Source: Calcarisporiella thermophila CBS 279.70 (Eukaryota; Calcarisporiellomycota). From it: DNA of 64,000 bases. The DNA lies in the NCBI RefSeq assembly GCF_041956535.1, contig NW_027192203.1, positions 62,001-126,000 of the forward strand, given 5' to 3'. The notes beneath the pieces are model-generated. The model worked only from the letters and a program-made list of their open reading frames with translations. It was not told where the DNA came from and made no database searches. Below, piece after piece: positions 42,809 through 53,785 of this stretch; positions within the stretch are counted from its first letter, which is position 1, and each line of letters begins with the position of its first letter. The position numbers were made by a program, and so were the translations under genes.

Positions 42809-44100
42809 CTATACTCCATCGATCGTCCCCACTACTTCCACGTCGGCCTCTTCCGCAGCCTTAACTCGCCTTCTCCGTTTTTTCGGGGGCGGCTCATACT
42901 TGGGGGCCGAAGATTCCCCCTCTAATTTCGCCTCTGGCTCCATCTTTTCCTCCTCAGCCACTGGCTGCTTCTCCTCGACCGTGGAACTTGCTTCTCCATT
43001 CTCATTTGTTTTCGATTCGGACTCTGGAGAGGGTGGCATCACCACATTACCACTATCATCCACCTTCAGCCCAATCATCGTGACGTCGATCCGAGTTCTG
43101 TTCTGCAGTGCTGCCGTGATCTCCGAAGGGTTAGTTCTTTCCTCTTTTTTGAATTTGTTGCGGATCTGACGCCGATTGCGGCGGTTATTAAACATTCGCG
43201 CTATTAGATCGAAATCGGTGCCGAACATGGATAGCCCCTATAGAGAAGATCTCTCGATTGTCAATTATCTTGCCATTGAATCATGCATCGCCGGCAGTGG
43301 ATTACCTGGTAGAATTTTTCGTGATCCTCCTTTGTCCATTTTTCCACTCGCTTATACTTGGAATAGGTCAAACTGTTCACAAAACGGTTCTGATCGGACT
43401 CCTCGACAAGTTCCATTGGGCCGGTGTTGGTGGGCCGTGTAATGCGTTCACGGTCAATAGTCAGAGAATCTGCATCGACAACCACCTTGCCATCGACCAG
43501 CTTCACTTGTACCGCAACATTTCTGTAAGATGTGCCAATGAGTGGAGGTAAAATAAAAAAAAATCAATACAATAGATATTCAATTTCCTGGGAAAATAGA
43601 CAATATTACTGTTCTGGTAGTTCCTCTGTTTTCTTGTTGTCACTCTTATTCGCTTCGTCCTCGTCCTCATCTTCGTCCTCCTTTATCTCATTCAATTCAC
43701 CCTTAACACTAGCATTTTCTTCCTCCTCTTTCCCTGCAGTTTTCGCAATCCCATTTGCTTTCTCTCTCTCCGCTCTCTGCTGGGCCTCGATTCTTGCTTT
43801 AAATGATGATGATACTACACCCTCCTTTAAATCCCTGCAGAAATGGCTAATCGCCATGTCAAGGTATTCTGGCCGTTGAGGATTGGGCTCGTCCTCAAGA
43901 GTCTTGAGCTCAGCGAGAGTGGGGGGCGGGCGTGAAGATCTCGATTTAGAGGAAGAGGAAGACGATTCCTCATTTGCATTTTGCGAAGTGGTAGGAATAG
44001 CGATCGGAGTGGCCTGTGGGGGAAGAATGGGGGTGGGTCGAGTGGGGATATCAATCAAGTTGCCAGTGGCTTTGCGTTTGCCTCCTCGAGTCGTACTCAT
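42809..44100 (-). CDS. BDP1: TFIIIB subunit BDP1 (B'' component)
   Basis: Three exons (43610-44100, 43306-43522, 42809-43237) encode 378 aa; the start ATG precedes STTRGGKRKATG. The SANT/Myb domain spans about residues 215-275: SLTYSKYKRVEKWTKEDHEK, then across the splice FYQ-GLSMFGTDFDLIARMF and NRRQIRNKFKKEERTNP. A frame upstream of the SANT domain (VKLVDGKVVVDADSLTIDRE) matches the conserved segment that precedes it in Bdp1. N- and C-terminal flanks are acidic and Lys-rich. Bdp1 joins TBP and Brf1 to recruit RNA polymerase III to tRNA and 5S genes. It is short compared with yeast Bdp1 (594 aa). It is divergent from eL33, with only 192 bp between the two start codons. Confidence 0.95.
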
Positions 44101-44292
44101 CTTGACAAAACATGATATTAAAAGACGGATTTTAGGTGAAGAGCGGTCATATTTATCACATAAAACTGCGCCACTTAATCCTCTATTGAGAAATCTAGAG
44201 GTAGTCAAAAGGAAATTTTCCATACTTTGGCGAGTCCATCCAAGACATATCCTTCAGCTAGTTCTAGAGGGGTTTCTTTAAAGAAAGTGTCC
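44101..44292. promoter_or_regulatory. Shared divergent promoter of BDP1 and eL33
   Basis: Only 192 bp separate the two start codons, so both 5' UTRs and promoters must fit here. No classical HomolD, RAP1 or RRPE element was recognised. Confidence 0.7.
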
Positions 44293-44922
44293 ATGTCGCA
44301 ACCAGTTCGGTAAGTCTCTTGTTTCTTTTCGACGTGACTTTTTAATAGATGGAATGGATGGATGGATGAGAGGATGTATTGGTCTTATCTTGGTACTTGG
44401 ATTTAAACAGGGTTATAGACTGCTTTATTTTTTCATCGCATTGGATTTCTCGATCCATCATTAATTTAATCGATTGAATTGACTCTCTTATATACATCCT
44501 ATGCATCATGATATATATGCGATCTAATCCCTCTCTTTTTTCTAAAGTCTCTACGCAAAAGGCCGTGCTCTTGGCTTCAAACGTGCCAAGCGCAATCAAT
44601 CTCCCAATACTTCCCTGATCCAGATCGAGAACTGCAAGACATCCGCTGATGCTCAATTCTACCTCGGTAAGCGTGTTGCCTATGTCTACCGTGCTAAGCG
44701 TGAGGTCAACGGAAGTAAGATCCGTGTGATCTGGGGACGTGTAACGCGTTCGCATGGCACCTCTGGTGTGGTGAAGGCGAAATTCAGGTCAAACCTGCCT
44801 CCAAAGGCATTCGGTGCCTCTGTGCGTGTGGTATGTAGAAACATTTGCTTCTGGCCATTAGTATGTGTATTTTAATAGTTACCCTTTCTGTTTTGCAGAT
44901 GCTCTATCCCTCGAATATCTAA
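44293..44922 (+). CDS. RPL33: 60S ribosomal protein eL33 (L33/L35Ae)
   Basis: Three exons (44293-44309, 44548-44830, 44899-44922) give 107 aa, exactly the length of yeast Rpl33. Exon 1 holds five codons and two bases, followed by a 238-bp intron, the longest seen in this window. The early first intron is typical of fungal ribosomal-protein genes. Sequence blocks: [75 protein letters not shown] and the C-terminus YPSNI. The protein is part of the large cytosolic ribosomal subunit. Exon 3 (24 bp including stop) is far too short to be seen as an ORF. Divergent from BDP1. Confidence 0.97.
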
Positions 44923-45668
44923 TTGCGTATCTGGATCCTATTCGTTTTTGTTCACACTTTATTTTGTTTTTATACATGTTTATATTTTTTTTCTCCCTTG
45001 AATTACTCTATTTCAGCAAACTCCCGAATAAACACTGTTCCCGCTACAAGTTACCGTATTACCTTAATTGCTCACAGAGTATTTGCTTCGACTTCGAAAA
45101 TTCTCGTACCATTTCTCACAATGTAACTAGAATTGAAAAATTAAATCTTAATATGAGGCTTATGCGTTTACTTTTAAGTTACATATATTAGTATCATTTC
45201 TTCTTAATCTCAGTGACTACGTAGCAACGTCAACTTTTATAGTATATATATTGGTATGTATGAGGTTATAATAAATTATTTGGAGTTATATCCGTATATA
45301 CGAGCCCAACCTGGTCATTGTCCTAAAGATTCTTTCGCGTTTTGCAAGAGGCTCGAGAAGCTTGAATATGCTGCCAGTCTTAAAGCCAGGCCTGATGAGC
45401 TAAAATGCGTGCACCTAGTCAAAAGCTTCATAAGGGCGCCTTACGATGGATCATCGTGAGGTACACCCTTGTTCTCCATCAAAGGTTACTAGGGATTTTG
45501 AGATAGAGAGAAAGATATAAATCTGAATGATTTATTACAGCCTCATATGTACTAATATATCAATTTTAAAAGATGACGTTGCTAAGTAGTCACTGAGATT
45601 TAGAAGATCTGATACTAATATATGTAACATTAAAAGCGGTACCGTCCATGCCTCGAAAGTGATAAAGC
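44923..45668. other. Intergenic, about 750 bp
   Basis: AT-rich 3' flank of eL33 and 5' flank of the next gene. A 67-codon frame at 45256-45459 has no recognised domain. Confidence 0.5.
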
Positions 45669-46271
45669 ATGTCAATAGAAGATGACGGGTGGGATGATTT
45701 AAAGGCATTGGAGACCAGTCTTTTTGACTTAGAAGGTTAGGGCTAATACTGGTCGGCTGATATATTTTTTAATATCTCCTTTTCATTGCTTTAAATATAA
45801 TGCTATGTAGATGTAGTGGAGGCAGAATTTGAGCGGTTGAGCACGATTAAAGCAGATGATGGGCTATTGTTGGAATACTGGTACTGGGAGCTTAAACGTG
45901 AACTACTTTCAACCATGGATCAGTGTACTACTACCGATAGTATATTTTTTTTTTCCTCAATTCTCCTGTTGGACTTCAAATTAATTCATGATTGATTCAA
46001 TTTTATAGAAGATAATGTTTTTCCCGAAGCAATAGCTTTTGACATCGAGCGACCTCTTCAGTTTACAACACGTTATAACGGCTATGTTCTACGAATACAG
46101 GTTGAGCATACCGAGAAACTAGGTCGTGTCTACAAATTGCGAACGGATCCTTGTTTGAAGAGAGTAGACCAGGAGTTTGAGGCAATGACAACACATAACA
46201 ATAATTTCTCGATGGTGGAATTCATTAAAGAGAAAGTATGGCCAGAGTTAAAGCGGCTGACTACGATGTAA
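45669..46271 (+). CDS. Orphan alpha/beta protein, 152 aa
   Basis: Three exons (45669-45735, 45811-45939, 46009-46271) join in frame. Not in any family I can name. It starts MSIEDDGWDDLKALETSLFD, an acidic helical N-terminus, continues with a helix (LLLEYWYWELKRELLSTMDQ), and ends in what looks like an alpha/beta domain: FTTRYNGYVLRIQVEHTEKL, GRVYKLRTDPCLKRVDQEFE, ending FIKEKVWPELKRL. A coiled helix followed by a small beta-rich domain recalls RWD-type kinetochore subunits, but I cannot match a specific one. Both introns are short (75 and 69 bp) with GT-AG ends; the first donor, GTTAGG, is weak. Confidence 0.7.
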
Positions 46272-46956
46272 ACATTCCATTTTGTTTGTTGTTTTTCCTA
46301 ATATTGTAAAATACCTCGTTTCTTACATAATATCGCCCACTATCTGCATTTATTTTCCCCAACTTTGTTACATGGGGAGTTTTTACGGAAACTCTATTGC
46401 TTAGATGAAATAATAGTACAACCGACTACTGCAAAACCGTTCATTTTAATATTGGGGCACTTTGTCTGAGAAGGGTCCTAATTGTATATAGGGTATCCAA
46501 TGTGTTAATATACTAAACCCTAGTGAGGACTCTAGTTAAATAGAGCATTCCTGCATATTGAGGTTGCGATACAATTCCAACAAGCTTAAAAATTTTTGTT
46601 GAAATCTTCCTATTAATAAGAAGTCTTGTGCAAGACAAAACTTCGAGCTTGTTGCCGACTCTCGACAGAAGACTCGAGCTGTAGATTTTGTTAAGGTATC
46701 TTCAATGGTCCTTATTGTATAGAGCACCCAAAGAAGACGTCGAGAGCGCTAATGTAGTGGGCTCAGATTCTATTCGCTGAGGTGGGTGGGATTGGGAAAC
46801 AGACTTCACAGAACAACGTAGAACGCAAGAACGCGTGAATGAGCCCCTTTTAGAGTTAATAGAGATAAATCAGATTTAATTTTACTTAATCTGTCATTCC
46901 CAACGGGAATTGATATTCAGGGTCGTATTTTCGTCTCTCTCGTCTCGCCCCTTTTT
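46272..46956. other. Intergenic, about 690 bp
   Basis: AT-rich; GET2-like promoter region. Nothing else recognised. Confidence 0.5.
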
Positions 46957-48137
46957 ATGGCAGAGACATCAGCTAAGTTGCGCTATCAGAAGCGGCGTGA
47001 GGCTCGGCAACGAAAAATACTCGCCTCCGCAGGGGATAGACTGAGTCGCATCACCGCAACTGTGTATGATGAAATGTCAAATGATTACAAGGTTGTAATC
47101 AATTCGCCTTCTAGCTCGGTGCTGGCTGCTTCACCGCCGTCATCCCCATTGGAAAGCAAGTTCCCAGAAGGTTGGTTAGAGTAGTTTGGACCCTCAAAAG
47201 TAGCGTCTGTATAAATCGAACTAACGTGTGATGTTCTGATGCTTAGGTGCTTTGGTAGAAACCCCACTCAATGAAGATAAACGATTCCAAGCACCCTTCC
47301 AATGGACCCAAAGCCAAACCAGCTTTGAAGGTTATAAGCATCCTTATTCCCATTACACTCACTGTGTCTCTCCAGTTCGTACTTCTCAGCCATTTTCTCC
47401 TGTGGCACTGCATTCTTCGCCCCGCATTGCGCGTTCAACGTTCGCCCCTGAGATTATCAATACTGAGGATGGGTTTTTTGGTCATGGGCCTATTTTATGC
47501 GAGAGAATTGCATCCCAGCGGGCAATGTCCTCAACTTCTCCAAGTTATTTTCTAAACTCGGAACAACCAACAAGTCCTATAGGCTTGAATGATGTTAATT
47601 TCAAAAGGCGGGCTTTTTGCTGGCGAGTTGTGCACATGGCTTGTGCTCTTACGTTGGGAATGCATTTTGTAATTAGAGAATTGTGGAGAGAAAAGGGGGG
47701 AATAAGGCGATTGAGCATGTTGGGTGGAATTGGCGCTGGGGAATCCACGATTGCGCCAGCAGTAAGTTGGCAATTAGATTACAGTTGGAAATCGCGCTCT
47801 AATCACTGTATCTAATGTAGCCATTACTCGGGTGGTTCACCACGCTTGAGCTTATTTTACTATCCAGTAGTCATTTTTTCATATCCAAGGTACTTGCTGG
47901 TTAATTATTTCTTTTTCTGTTTTCTTAATACGCCCCATTTTAAAGACTAGAGAGTCTTCCTATAATACGCTGAACCTGCTGATAGCCATCCTTCCTCCTG
48001 CTGCCAGCAACACCATCCGATTTTTCTGCTACCATCGAGACATCTATGACCAGTTATGGCGAGATATCAGCGTGCTTCTGTTTGTTTTTGGGTTGGCAGT
48101 TATGGGCGCGCGTTATGCATCCATGTTGCTTTATTGA
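46957..48137 (+). CDS. GET2: GET2-like subunit of the GET tail-anchored protein receptor
   Basis: Four exons (46957-47170, 47247-47761, 47821-47889, 47946-48137) encode 329 aa. The N-terminus AKLRYQKRREARQRKILASA then GDRLSRIT is the basic Get3-binding helix of Get2/CAMLG (R-R-x-x-K-I...RL-x-x-I-T). A low-complexity cytosolic linker follows, then three membrane segments: AFCWRVVHMACALTLGMHFV (about 194-214), PLLGWFTTLELILLSS (about 244-266) and SVLLFVFGLAVMGARYASML (about 306-328). Get2 with Get1 receives tail-anchored proteins at the ER. The linker of exon 2 has a competing open frame in another phase, rejected because only this one leads into membrane helices 2 and 3. Converges on the mL61-like gene with 151 bp between stops. 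Confidence 0.82.
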
Positions 48138-48288
48138 AACATGTATCCATACTTATTTTGACACCTACTTCGCTGTGTACCATCCATTACAAGGTTTATG
48201 AAAACTTCAAAATATAATTTATCTATATTTTATATGAACACAAGAGCAATGAGAATGGACAAAAAGAAAGGGGAGGGTGGAAACGAAA

Positions 48289-48856
48289 TTAATTAGAGGG
48301 CGGTATTGTGGAGGAGGGCTTGGGGGAAGAGGGAGTGGCGGCTTCGCGTTTACTTGCGATGTTCAAGAATTTGTTACAAATCTCGGTCGAGTTCATCATA
48401 GGTACCTCGAGCTTTTGAACTGTGGAGTCAGCTAAGATCCCAGAAATAAGTGCGTCAGCCGTTATCTAAAGAGATTGGATTTGAGAAAAATAAAATGGCT
48501 TACCAAACTCGACTGTAACCGATGGGATGGTACCAGGATCCTTCAATTTTGTCACTACGATTTCAACATTAGGATTATTGTACTGAATGCGCGGTAGATT
48601 CTCGCGAAGAAAATGTCTAGATTCGTGAATGAATATAGGATAAAAAGATGTAAGCATTGCTCTGGTGAAGGCTCGAGTGGGATCTCAATAAAAATTGGTT
48701 GTATGAAACTCACTTTGCTCCCATGCTCTTGTTCTTCCCCTGAAATGCGTAGACAAGCGACACGCGGCGTACATCGGGGCTCAGTTTAACTGCCCCCTGG
48801 CCCTGGATCAGATTATCGATGAGCTTCTGTGTCCGACTGCCTACTAATCTTGCCAT
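48289..48856 (-). CDS. MRP49: Mitochondrial ribosomal protein, L51/S25/CI-B8 fold (mL61/Mrp49-like)
   Basis: Three exons (48714-48856, 48504-48616, 48289-48431) encode 132 aa. The product reads MARLVGSRTQKLIDNLIQ, then KLSPDVRRVSLVYAF, GKNKSMGAKHFLRENLPRIQ and YNNPNVEIVVTKLKD. The G-A-x-x-F-x-x-x-x-L-P-x-x-x-Y/F-x-N-P core belongs to the thioredoxin-like domain shared by Mrp49 (mL61), mS25 and complex I subunit B8. Length and GxxHMGARKF-like context fit mL61 best, with mS25 as the alternative. It acts in the mitochondrial ribosome. The C-terminus is Ser/Pro-rich. Divergent from the phospholipase gene, with 173 bp between start codons. Confidence 0.82.
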
Positions 48857-49029
48857 TCTTGAAAATCGTATTCAACAACGAAAATGCAATTCCGAAGTAA
48901 ACATTGGAGATATTGTGACATCGAGGCGCAGCAAGTCACGAGGTTGGCCACCAAGACTTGTTCCCTTTTTCATTTGGAATAAAACTTCACCCCTTCTCAT
49001 GTCATATTTCCTCTTTCAGTCGACATCCC
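48857..49029. promoter_or_regulatory. Shared divergent promoter, mL61-like and GDSL phospholipase
   Basis: 173 bp separate the start codons of two divergently transcribed genes. No specific factor site was recognised. Confidence 0.6.
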
Positions 49030-50542
49030 ATGGTCATTTCATTGTTACTCCTAGCTCTCTCGACCGCGCAAGCATTAAACATCCAGTTGCCATTCCTTAG
49101 CAACCCTAATTCCATCTCCTCGGCTCTGGCTCCTCAACCATTCACAGGAGAATGGGCCCGCGCTGTCGAATTTTACTACAACGTGCGTGGTCATAAGAAA
49201 AACGATTCAGAGTGTCCAGTCCCTATCCCCAAATTTAAATGTGACATCCCCACATACGATGAAGAAGAGGAGGAAAACGAGAATATACTGAAAAGGGACG
49301 CATGGCATCTAAGACCAAGGGTAAGTCCATATTGGCATTAGCTGTGTGTTGGAGAGAGCAAGTGTTCCTCTGACAGTCGGCGAATTCGTCTAGGACATTA
49401 AAGCGGTAATCACTCTCGGTGACAGCATATCAACCGGATTTGCTATGCTCTCTGGGAGGCCGCCTCTTGCTTCCATGCTTGAATATCGCGGCAAAGTCTT
49501 CTCTATTGGCGGTGATGAAAATGAACTGACCATTGCAAACTTTCTTGCTGCCTACTCGCCCAATCTGCGTGGCGCGCCAACCGATTATACTGCGCCATTC
49601 AGCATTGGAAAGGGCCTGAATGACGCTGTCAGCGGATCCATTGCCGGCTCGTTGAAGTACCAGGTCGACCGCCTTGTGGAGCAAATGCAAACGGAATTCC
49701 GCGATGTGAAAAGAAAGTGGAAACTTATCACCATCTTAATCGGGGCCAACGATGTGTGCGAAGCGTGCGTGGGGGATAAAATTCCCAATCCTCTCTCACA
49801 GCCTGATGTGTTTGAGAAGGAGTTGAGGCAGACGCTGAATAAGTTAAGGAAGGAGGTGGGATATGCTTTTGTGAATATAGTGGGGCTATTTAATGTATGT
49901 ATGGTTTGGGCTCAGTTTATGCTTCATTGAATGACTAATTTGACGCTCCACCAGGTTTCCAACGTGTATCTTGCAGCCCAGAACGACTCCTACTGTAAAT
50001 TTCTTTTTGAATGGGCACACCTCAATCCCTGTCGATGTGCTAGCGATAACGTAGATCATCGAAATTGTGAGTTGGCTTTTTTTTTATATCTTCTCTTTCC
50101 TCGACTCCAGCCCATCAGGTTTAAGTACTCAATGGCTTCTTATTTGTATTGCAATCTTGGATTCTAGATGCGGACGAGCTTACCCGAGAATACAATCGTC
50201 GGATGCGTCTTGTTGCTAGTGAGTTTTCGAACGCTACCGATTTTGCGGTGGTTGTGCAGCCTGGCCTCATGGACATTGACCCGACCAAATATGGGCAGGC
50301 GTTTTTAAGCGGACTGGACTGTTTCCATCCGAACCATTGCGCACAAAAAGTGATGGCCGTAGCAATATGGAACGTAAGTATGGCATTTAGGTTTAGATAA
50401 TCCTGCCGATTGCCGGCGCTGAGCTTGTCGCCCATCTTGTGCTTTTGCTTAGAATATGTTATCGCCCGTGAGCGAAAAGAGGCAAGTGGACGCGGAGACC
50501 TTGGATATTTATTGTCCTGGCCCATATGATGTCATCCAATGA
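49030..50542 (+). CDS. Secreted GDSL phospholipase B1-like lipase
   Basis: Five exons (49030-49320, 49394-49894, 49955-50066, 50168-50373, 50453-50542) encode 399 aa. A signal peptide (MVISLLLLALSTAQALN) comes first; then a segment ending KRDAWHLRPR; then ITLGDSISTGFAM with the nucleophile Ser108, GxND as ILIGANDVCEAC, and the terminal D-x-x-H pair as GLDCFHPN. The order and the lead-in LRPRDIKAVITLGDS match the PLB1/AdRab-B group of GDSL lipases, which remove fatty acids from phospholipids and lysophospholipids. There is no C-terminal membrane anchor, so a soluble secreted or vacuolar enzyme is likely. The KRD site upstream of the catalytic domain could be a Kex2-type cleavage. Confidence 0.92.
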
Positions 50543-50928
50543 AACCATTTCACCCCTCCCTGCTCTATTTATATGTGTCGATCGCTTAATCTAGATACAA
50601 GCTCCCTTATAGCAGTTAATATACACACTCATAATATCGGAAAGACGCGGATCGCACACACAAGTGCTCGTTAGTCGTTACAGAAAGATGTACAGCATTC
50701 TGTTCTTTGTAATTTTTACCATGCTGCCTTATTTTTGCATACACGCCTATCTATCTAACTATCTAGCTAGCATCTAATCTATATACATTGTACGCTTTAT
50801 TTAAGAGTGAAGTACGCATTATACATGGTTGAATATGGCAATAAAGAGAATAAGGCACAATACCTATATAGAAGTCCAAAACGTGAGCGGAAATAAATAA
50901 TACAAAGGAGAGTGAACAGACATGTGGA
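50543..50928. other. Intergenic, convergent 3' ends
   Basis: AT-rich spacer between the lipase and SDR stop codons. Nothing recognised. Confidence 0.5.
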
Positions 50929-52164
50929 TCACAGTGCGCTTGTGCTCACTAGCCTTCCGCCCACGAGTTTCTCGGAGAATTCCCAGAGCCGCCTGGCGAG
51001 TTCGGGGTCGCGGGCACGCTTGGAGGGAGTATAAAGCTAACGAGGGGGGGGGGGAGAGGAGGAGAGAAATGAGACTCGGATTAGTACATTCCATGGGGGC
51101 ATGGTTGAGGTGTCGTCTGAATACCTTGGCTATGGGGATAAAATACTTGTTGTGGTAATCCTTTTCGTCTATTTCCGGGCTAGTGGCCACGTAAAGCTGC
51201 GTGAGCGACCCGTTATCCGTGTCGAGGGTGGTTACAAAGAGCTTGGCCGTCAGATCATAGATGAAGCGGCGGAGGGGCGAGAGGTGACGAGTCAGATCAG
51301 ACTAAGTGGGGAGAAGAGGATGGATCCACGGTTAGAGCATGCACAGGCAAGCCAATGGGGGGCGAGCCAATGCGGCATAGGAATTGTCATACAGAAAACG
51401 CGGCATTGCCCCCTTCTTATTATTTACCTCGACGGTCCCGGGATGCACCGAGTTGACCCTTACATTGGTGATGCCTTTCTCGCGCAATCGCCGATCGAGT
51501 TCACTGGCGAATAGCAGGTTGGCCAGCTTGGAGCGCCCGTAGGCCATCATTCTAATGTAGAGTCTAGAGGAGTTGATCTTCTTCAAATCGCACTCTACAC
51601 CCTTGAGCGGCGGGGCGAACTTATGGGCCAGAGAAGACACCACCACTATCCTTGCCGGCGCCGACCGCTCCACCACGGGCATTAGTCTAGTGATGAGCGC
51701 GAAATGCCCAATATGATTTGTGCCGAACTGGATTTCAAAGCCATCCATGGTTAAGCTGTGTGGCGTCGCCATGACTCCCGCATTGGCCATTAAAATGTGG
51801 ATGGGATGACCGAGCGAAGTGTACTTGTCCACGAATTCCTGGATGGAGGCAAGAGAGGCGAGATCAAGGGGAAGAAACTCCAGCTTTCCATTCTGCGTCA
51901 CTTTACGAATATCCTCAATGGCCTCCTTGGCCTTTTGTTCGGATCGGCAAGCGATAATGCTAGTGGAAGAGAGACACAGCATTAGTCCATCACGACAAGA
52001 CAACGACCCCAGCGCCTTCTCTACTATAGCACGTACACGTGGGCATTTTTCTTCGCAAGCTCTCGGGCACACACTTTTCCTATCCCGGTGTTGGCGCCGG
52101 TGATGAGGGCGGTGCGGCCGGCCAAATCGGGGATATCCTCGAAGGTGAAGCGCGGGGGGGGCAT
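50929..52164 (-). CDS. Short-chain dehydrogenase/reductase, retinol dehydrogenase-like
   Basis: Four exons (52037-52164, 51428-51959, 51125-51301, 50929-51036) encode 314 aa. The Rossmann fold starts DLAGRTALITGANTGIGKVC with TGxxxGIG at residues 22-29. HILMANAGVM, FGTNHIGHFALITRL, the catalytic Ser in VVVSSLAH and the Tyr-x3-Lys of YGRSKLANLLFASEL follow. HPGTVE opens the C-terminal part, which ends LWEFSEKLVGGRL. This arrangement is that of the RDH11-14/WWOX group of NAD(P)-dependent SDRs. Fungal members act on various aldehydes, ketones or retinoid-like substrates; the actual substrate is unknown. The first intron uses donor GTACGT within the Val codon; the other splice choices were set by phase. 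Confidence 0.93.
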
Positions 52165-53647
52165 GGTGCGGGGGATGTCGTGGAGGGAAGGGGAGAGAGC
52201 ACTTGCAACGAGGACGAGGGGAAATCGAGCGTGCAATTTTAAGGTTGCCCGAGAGAGCCGAGGGGAAGTTCTTGCCGTGTGTCAAACAATATTCCAATAT
52301 GGGCATTGGATGACCAATTTGTTTAGGAAGAGGGGAGCTCGGACGGCGGTTAACCGGGCTTTTCTCCCGTTTTGAAATTATTAAATTACCTGCGAATTGG
52401 AGGCCGCTGGCTCTGCGCGAACTTCTATATCGGTGCAAGCCTGAGGAAAATGCGTGTCTCTTCGAGTTGAAACCCCCCACCTCCCTCCCACACTAAGCCA
52501 TTGGCCGTAGCACTCCGAGGAGAAAGCGAGCCTATGGCATCGGGGACTGGAGCTTGGGCCAAGCTGATCCGTTTGGACATGCGCATGTTAAGACACCCTT
52601 GAATTTGACTTATATAATGGGAATTCCCCCTCTTGAAACCTCGCTGCTCGATCTGATTCTTTCCCGTATTCAATAGGCTCGCCCCTATTAGTTTACTCCT
52701 CGCTCGCTATGAGTTTTACCTCGGTCTATTACTCTCGCTCCCCCAATCTTAGCGATGGCTTGAAACGGAGCGAAGCGAGGATCGCGCATCTTCCAATGCC
52801 GGCCTTGTGCAAGCTGAACGTAACCATGTCTTGGGCTTTGGTAGAATAAAAACCAATAGATCCAATATTCTCCTCCCTATTTCTTGGCCTCACTTGCTAG
52901 GATGCAAGAGTCTAGGAGGAGAAGGTCAATCCTCTGGCATTACAATAGGCTGCCGGCGTACGTATCATGCTTCAAATTCCTGGATATATTAAAGAAGACA
53001 GACCATGGTGATGTCTGATCCCTTGAACGAGGTGAGTCATACGTGTAATCACTCAGGACCCACCAGCCAGTGGCTGCTGGTCTTGTGGAATATAAAATGT
53101 CTAGCCTGTGGCTAATTAATATCGCGTTTTTCCTCCCTTTCTTCCGGGTTGATTGGGGGTTTTCAGCAAAGTTCAGTTTGAACTATGTTCCCTCCTATGC
53201 GCATTTTTCAGTAATAAAGACTGCCTCTCTTAACATGAGAGATGCTTGATCGCTATTGCGCTGCAATATATACTATTGCATCGTAGGCTCGACGTTGGAG
53301 AGGCTATCTCCCATCACGCCAATGTTCGGTATCATCCTCGATGTATTTTCAGTTGCATTATTAATTTGTTTCGTGAAACTATGCAACTTCATATGCGATG
53401 GAATGAAACTTTCTCTGAATTAAACTTGATGACAGTATTACACAAATGATACAGATAGTAGTTCCTCCCAGTATCATCTCTGATTAGACAGATAATTCTT
53501 TATGAACAATGAGCAAACGCTCTCAATTTCCAGATAGGGCTTGTATCAATAAGCATCAAGAAGCGACCAACTGTATTGACTAAAAAGTTTACAATCGAAT
53601 GGGGTTTCTGTCAAAGAAAAATAAATGAGCCATGGTTAGTTACAGCA
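52165..53647. other. Intergenic, about 1.5 kb
   Basis: Upstream of the SDR gene and downstream of the first Opy2-type gene. AT-rich, with GC-richer sequence near the SDR. No gene was recognised. Confidence 0.45.
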
Positions 53648-53705
53648 AAGAATGGGCAAGTATCCTCCTAACTCCAGAGAGTTACGGAGATACTTGCCCA
53701 TTCTT
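53648..53705. repeat. Long near-perfect hairpin
   Basis: A 27-base arm (53648-53674) and its complement (53679-53705) flank a 4-base loop. The outer 17 bases, AAGAATGGGCAAGTATC, pair perfectly with GATACTTGCCCATTCTT, and only about three of the inner pairs mismatch. It begins about 81 bp past the stop of the Opy2-type gene on the minus strand, so it is probably in that gene's 3' UTR or just beyond. Confidence 0.85.
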
Positions 53706-53785
53706 CTACAGTGATCTTGTAGAAAGTTAATCTAAATTCGAGTATTTCAATGGAATGGATTGGGTTCCGAAACGCCTATTGATCT

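Noticed and set aside
47271-47555. Alternative hydrophobic frame within GET2 exon 2
   Set aside because: It looks like a membrane protein but ends in a stop and does not join the downstream membrane exons, while the other frame does.
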